This document shows positions 61,791-64,000 of a stretch of DNA of 64,000 nucleotides, in pieces (positions within the stretch are counted from its first letter, which is position 1; every line of letters begins with the position of its first letter). Both the position numbers and the translations under genes were made by a program. This stretch comes from Wyeomyia smithii (lineage: Eukaryota > Arthropoda > Insecta > Diptera > Culicidae), in assembly GCF_029784165.1 (NCBI RefSeq), contig NC_073695.1:11569786-11633785 (forward strand), written 5' to 3'. The notes under the pieces were generated by a model. It saw only the letters and a list, made by a program, of their open reading frames with translations, was not told the DNA's origin and did not search any database.

Positions 61791-62551
61791 CTGAGTTGTT
61801 CTTTGTGCTTTGGAATGTTTATTCGTTGTTTGGAAATTTTAGATTTTAAGTTTTGGAAACTGAAAATCGTAATTTGGGGATACGGTTTCTATATTGAGAA
61901 TAAATATGCAATTCGAGACTTAAGACTGGAATTTTTAGTTTTGGTATTTGGAACAAGGGATATTGAGAATCAAATTTTTCCTAACAGTATTTAGAATTTT
62001 AATTTGTGGCGTTAATTTCGACTTTTGTACTTTGAATCAAAGTTTTAATGATCTTAGATTTACGATTTGTGAATATTGGAGTAGGAATTTGAGATTTTTT
62101 GAATTATCTAGGATTTATTATTTGAAGTGAAAGTTGAGTAATTGAGGTTTATGATTTGGGGATCTGACAATTGAAAAATTGGCTAAAAAATTGTGATTAG
62201 GTGTGGAATGTTTGGTATAAAACTTGGCAAATAATGACACTTTTAAAATTGTAAATATATTTAGAATTTGGAGTTATGGATTTGAGATTGTGAACTTTTT
62301 GGGGACTAGTGATAAAAAATATTAGCAGTATAAAAAATGAAAAAATCGCGGATATTAGACTACATGTTATAACGTGAAAAAAAATACGAATAAAAAACAA
62401 CATTTAAAACTTACTGTACTCCTACATACTTTTCGGGTTCGATAAATTGAAGCGTGGATTTAATTTTAAATCTAGAATACTTATGTTTAAAGATCCATCT
62501 TAGATTTTAAAACCTGAAAATTTTACAAAAAAAGTTTTGAGATATAAGCTT
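61790..62551 (+). repeat. Decayed TTTGGAATTT-type repeat
   Basis: Irregular recurrence of GATTT, TTTGGAA, TTTAGAATTT and GAGATTTT words with a G+T bias on the plus strand, reminiscent of a worn GGATTT array. No gene. Confidence 0.5.
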
Positions 62552-62808
62552 AGGCGTCGTAAACAAATTACACAACGCATGAAGGGGGGGGGGGAGGGGG
62601 GTTGAGTCTGCGTTACTTATTGTTACATAGGGGGAGGGGGGGGGTTAGTAGGGACAACTACGTAACTACGATGTCGATGTACGATGGTCACGTTGTTCAG
62701 CGTTACGTATTTTTAGAGGAGGGGGGAGTCATATCGAACGTTACATAGGGGAGGAAGGGGGTCTGAAATCCAGACTTTTAGTGTTACGTAACTTGTGTAC
62801 GAAGCCTC
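62552..62808. mobile_element. G-run-rich MITE with GTTACGTAAC-type repeats
   Basis: Inverted ends of about 28 bp: AGGCGTCGTAAACAAATTAC then ACAACGC at the left, and GTGTTACGTAACTTGTGTAC then GAAGCCTC at the right. The interior has G-runs of up to about nine to ten and repeated GTTACATAGGGG and CGTTACGTA words. No target duplication was established. Similar elements are common in mosquitoes, from general recollection. Confidence 0.75.
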
Positions 62809-64000
62809 ATGGGATATGAAATATGAATAACATATTTTATGTAAGATATTCGAAATTTGTAATTTACCATTACAAAATTTGAGTTTGTGGTTTAGATTCG
62901 GCAAGCGCAATTTAAAAATTGAAATTAGATATTGGAGTGGAAAACCACTAGGTTTTCATATTTAAAACTATGGATTCCATGTTTTGGATTGCTAGTTTAC
63001 AATGTGTGATTTGGAGTTTGATATTTAATATTGAACGGATATTCTGAACTCTGGATTCTGGAGAGTTAAAACTTGAGTTCAGATTTGATTTGATGTTCAA
63101 GCATGGAAATTAAGACATAAACTGTTATTTCTTCGCATTTGGAGGCCCGGATTTGGTGTTTTAACTTGTTTTTTTAATGATATGTAAATCGCGAGCTTAA
63201 AATTTGAAATTTGACATGAAAAATTAGAATTCGTGTTTGGAATTTGCTAGTTTTGGAATTTGGGATTTGGGATATTAAATCCGGTAAAAGATTTATGATA
63301 TTCTAATGAACCTTAGGTTATGGAATCTCCGATTTGGAATTGTTGGCAAGGATTTTAGGATGAAAAATGTCAATCTTTTCAATTATTGGTTTAAGATATT
63401 GAACTCCTGGGAGTTAGAATTAATTGTTTTCGATCTCGCATTATTTTGGGATTTTAGATATAAACATTTTCTTTTTTAATACCCGCAATTTCGAAATTGC
63501 AATTATTTCTTAAATTAAAGTTCGGTCTTAGACAGGCCCAAAGATTATGTTTAGGAGTTTGAAATTTTTTAATTCAAGTTTTTGGAATTTGAAAAGTAAA
63601 TAACATATTTTATGTATGATATTTGAAAAGTATGGCTTGCTTCTAATGTTGAAAGATTTTGTGTTCTGTTCATTTATAATGAGTGATTATGGGTTTGATA
63701 TTCAAAATTCAACAATTATTTTTAATTTTGGATATAAAATAACGGATTCGGAATTCGAAACCTAAAGATCTTGGATGGGGATTTAAGATTTCCAGGTTGA
63801 ATTTGTTGTTGAACAACGATATTGAGTATTTAATGTTTGAAATTAGGATTTATGATAACAGAACATTGAAGTATTGGATTCTGATAGTAGGTAATAAAAC
63901 TTGAGATTAGAACCTGGGACTTGGATCTCGAGTTCGGAATTGTTGGAATATAATTTAGAACATATAGTTTTATGTTAGGAATTTGCAGCTGAGCAACTCT
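62809..64000 (+). repeat. Decayed GGATTT/TTTGGAATT-type repeat to the window edge
   Basis: Low-complexity text such as TTTGGAATTTGGGATTTGGG and GGATTTAAGATTT without a fixed period and with few C residues. It probably continues beyond the window. Confidence 0.55.

Larger units (their letters stand above)
33102..64000 (-). other. Eip74EF: E74 upstream intron and possible leader region, incomplete
   Basis: Sequence 5' of the 33101 exon on the minus strand. In Drosophila the E74B promoter and its unique first exon lie between the E74A-specific exons and the common exons, so this stretch is where an E74B promoter would be expected. I could not recognise isoform-specific coding sequence. AT-rich repeat blocks alternate with GC-richer islands that could hold leader exons or enhancers. 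Intronic status is inferred. Confidence 0.6.

Overview
The window looks like non-plant, non-vertebrate nuclear DNA from a dipteran insect, most likely a culicid mosquito. The evidence is an ecdysone-response transcription factor whose two exons match the fly gene in order and phase, very long introns, CpG-containing microsatellites, and a dense load of small inverted-repeat transposons, tRNA-derived SINEs and Tc1/mariner and non-LTR relics of the kind that fill mosquito introns. Assignment to a mosquito is an inference from repeat style and exon sequence. No bacterial features (operons, ribosome binding sites, CRISPR) are present.

The only host gene I can support is the E74 / Eip74EF gene (ETS-family ecdysone early gene), read on the minus strand. 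Two internal coding exons are visible: 33101-32847 and 13220-12765. They are separated by a 19.6 kb intron. The splice junction reads ...YSTSST-G-SLPPSPADSG..., in phase, and matches the middle of the Drosophila E74 protein. These correspond to the first two exons of the region shared by the E74A and E74B isoforms. The exon coding the ETS DNA-binding domain must lie left of position 1. The isoform-specific 5' exons were not found and probably lie right of position 64000, or are leader exons in the GC-richer islands. The whole window is therefore one gene's interior: a left intron (1-12764), a middle intron (13221-32846) and a right intron (33102-64000), the left and right ones incomplete.

Region by region: 1-1200 is an 11-bp minisatellite with decayed relatives to 1960. 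2-9.8 kb is mostly unassigned single-copy-looking sequence. A perfect hAT-like foldback MITE (9821-9986) sits beside a 1.3 kb inverted-repeat-bounded block holding a broken Jockey-like retrotransposon. The second E74 exon follows. The middle intron holds a 2.6 kb CpG-bearing ACGCGG tandem array with a clean mariner-type MITE inside it, an unassigned GC-richer island (19.9-23.5 kb), and a cluster of small dispersed repeats (24.6-30.3 kb). After the first E74 exon come islands of unassigned sequence (33-36.5, 40.8-45, 48.4-53.3, 57.6-61.5 kb) alternating with AT-rich repeat blocks. Those blocks include a second hAT MITE, a mariner transposase relic, a tRNA-derived SINE, a ~300-bp satellite array (55.4-57.3 kb), a G-run-rich MITE and decayed GGATTT-like sequence to the end.

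What may matter functionally is the arrangement around E74. Both exons are symmetric (phase 1 to phase 1), so each could be skipped without a frameshift. The 255-nt exon is flanked by complementary inverted copies of at least two repeat families, a configuration known to favour exon circularisation. I found no convincing novel gene system. The observations below are offered as checkable leads.
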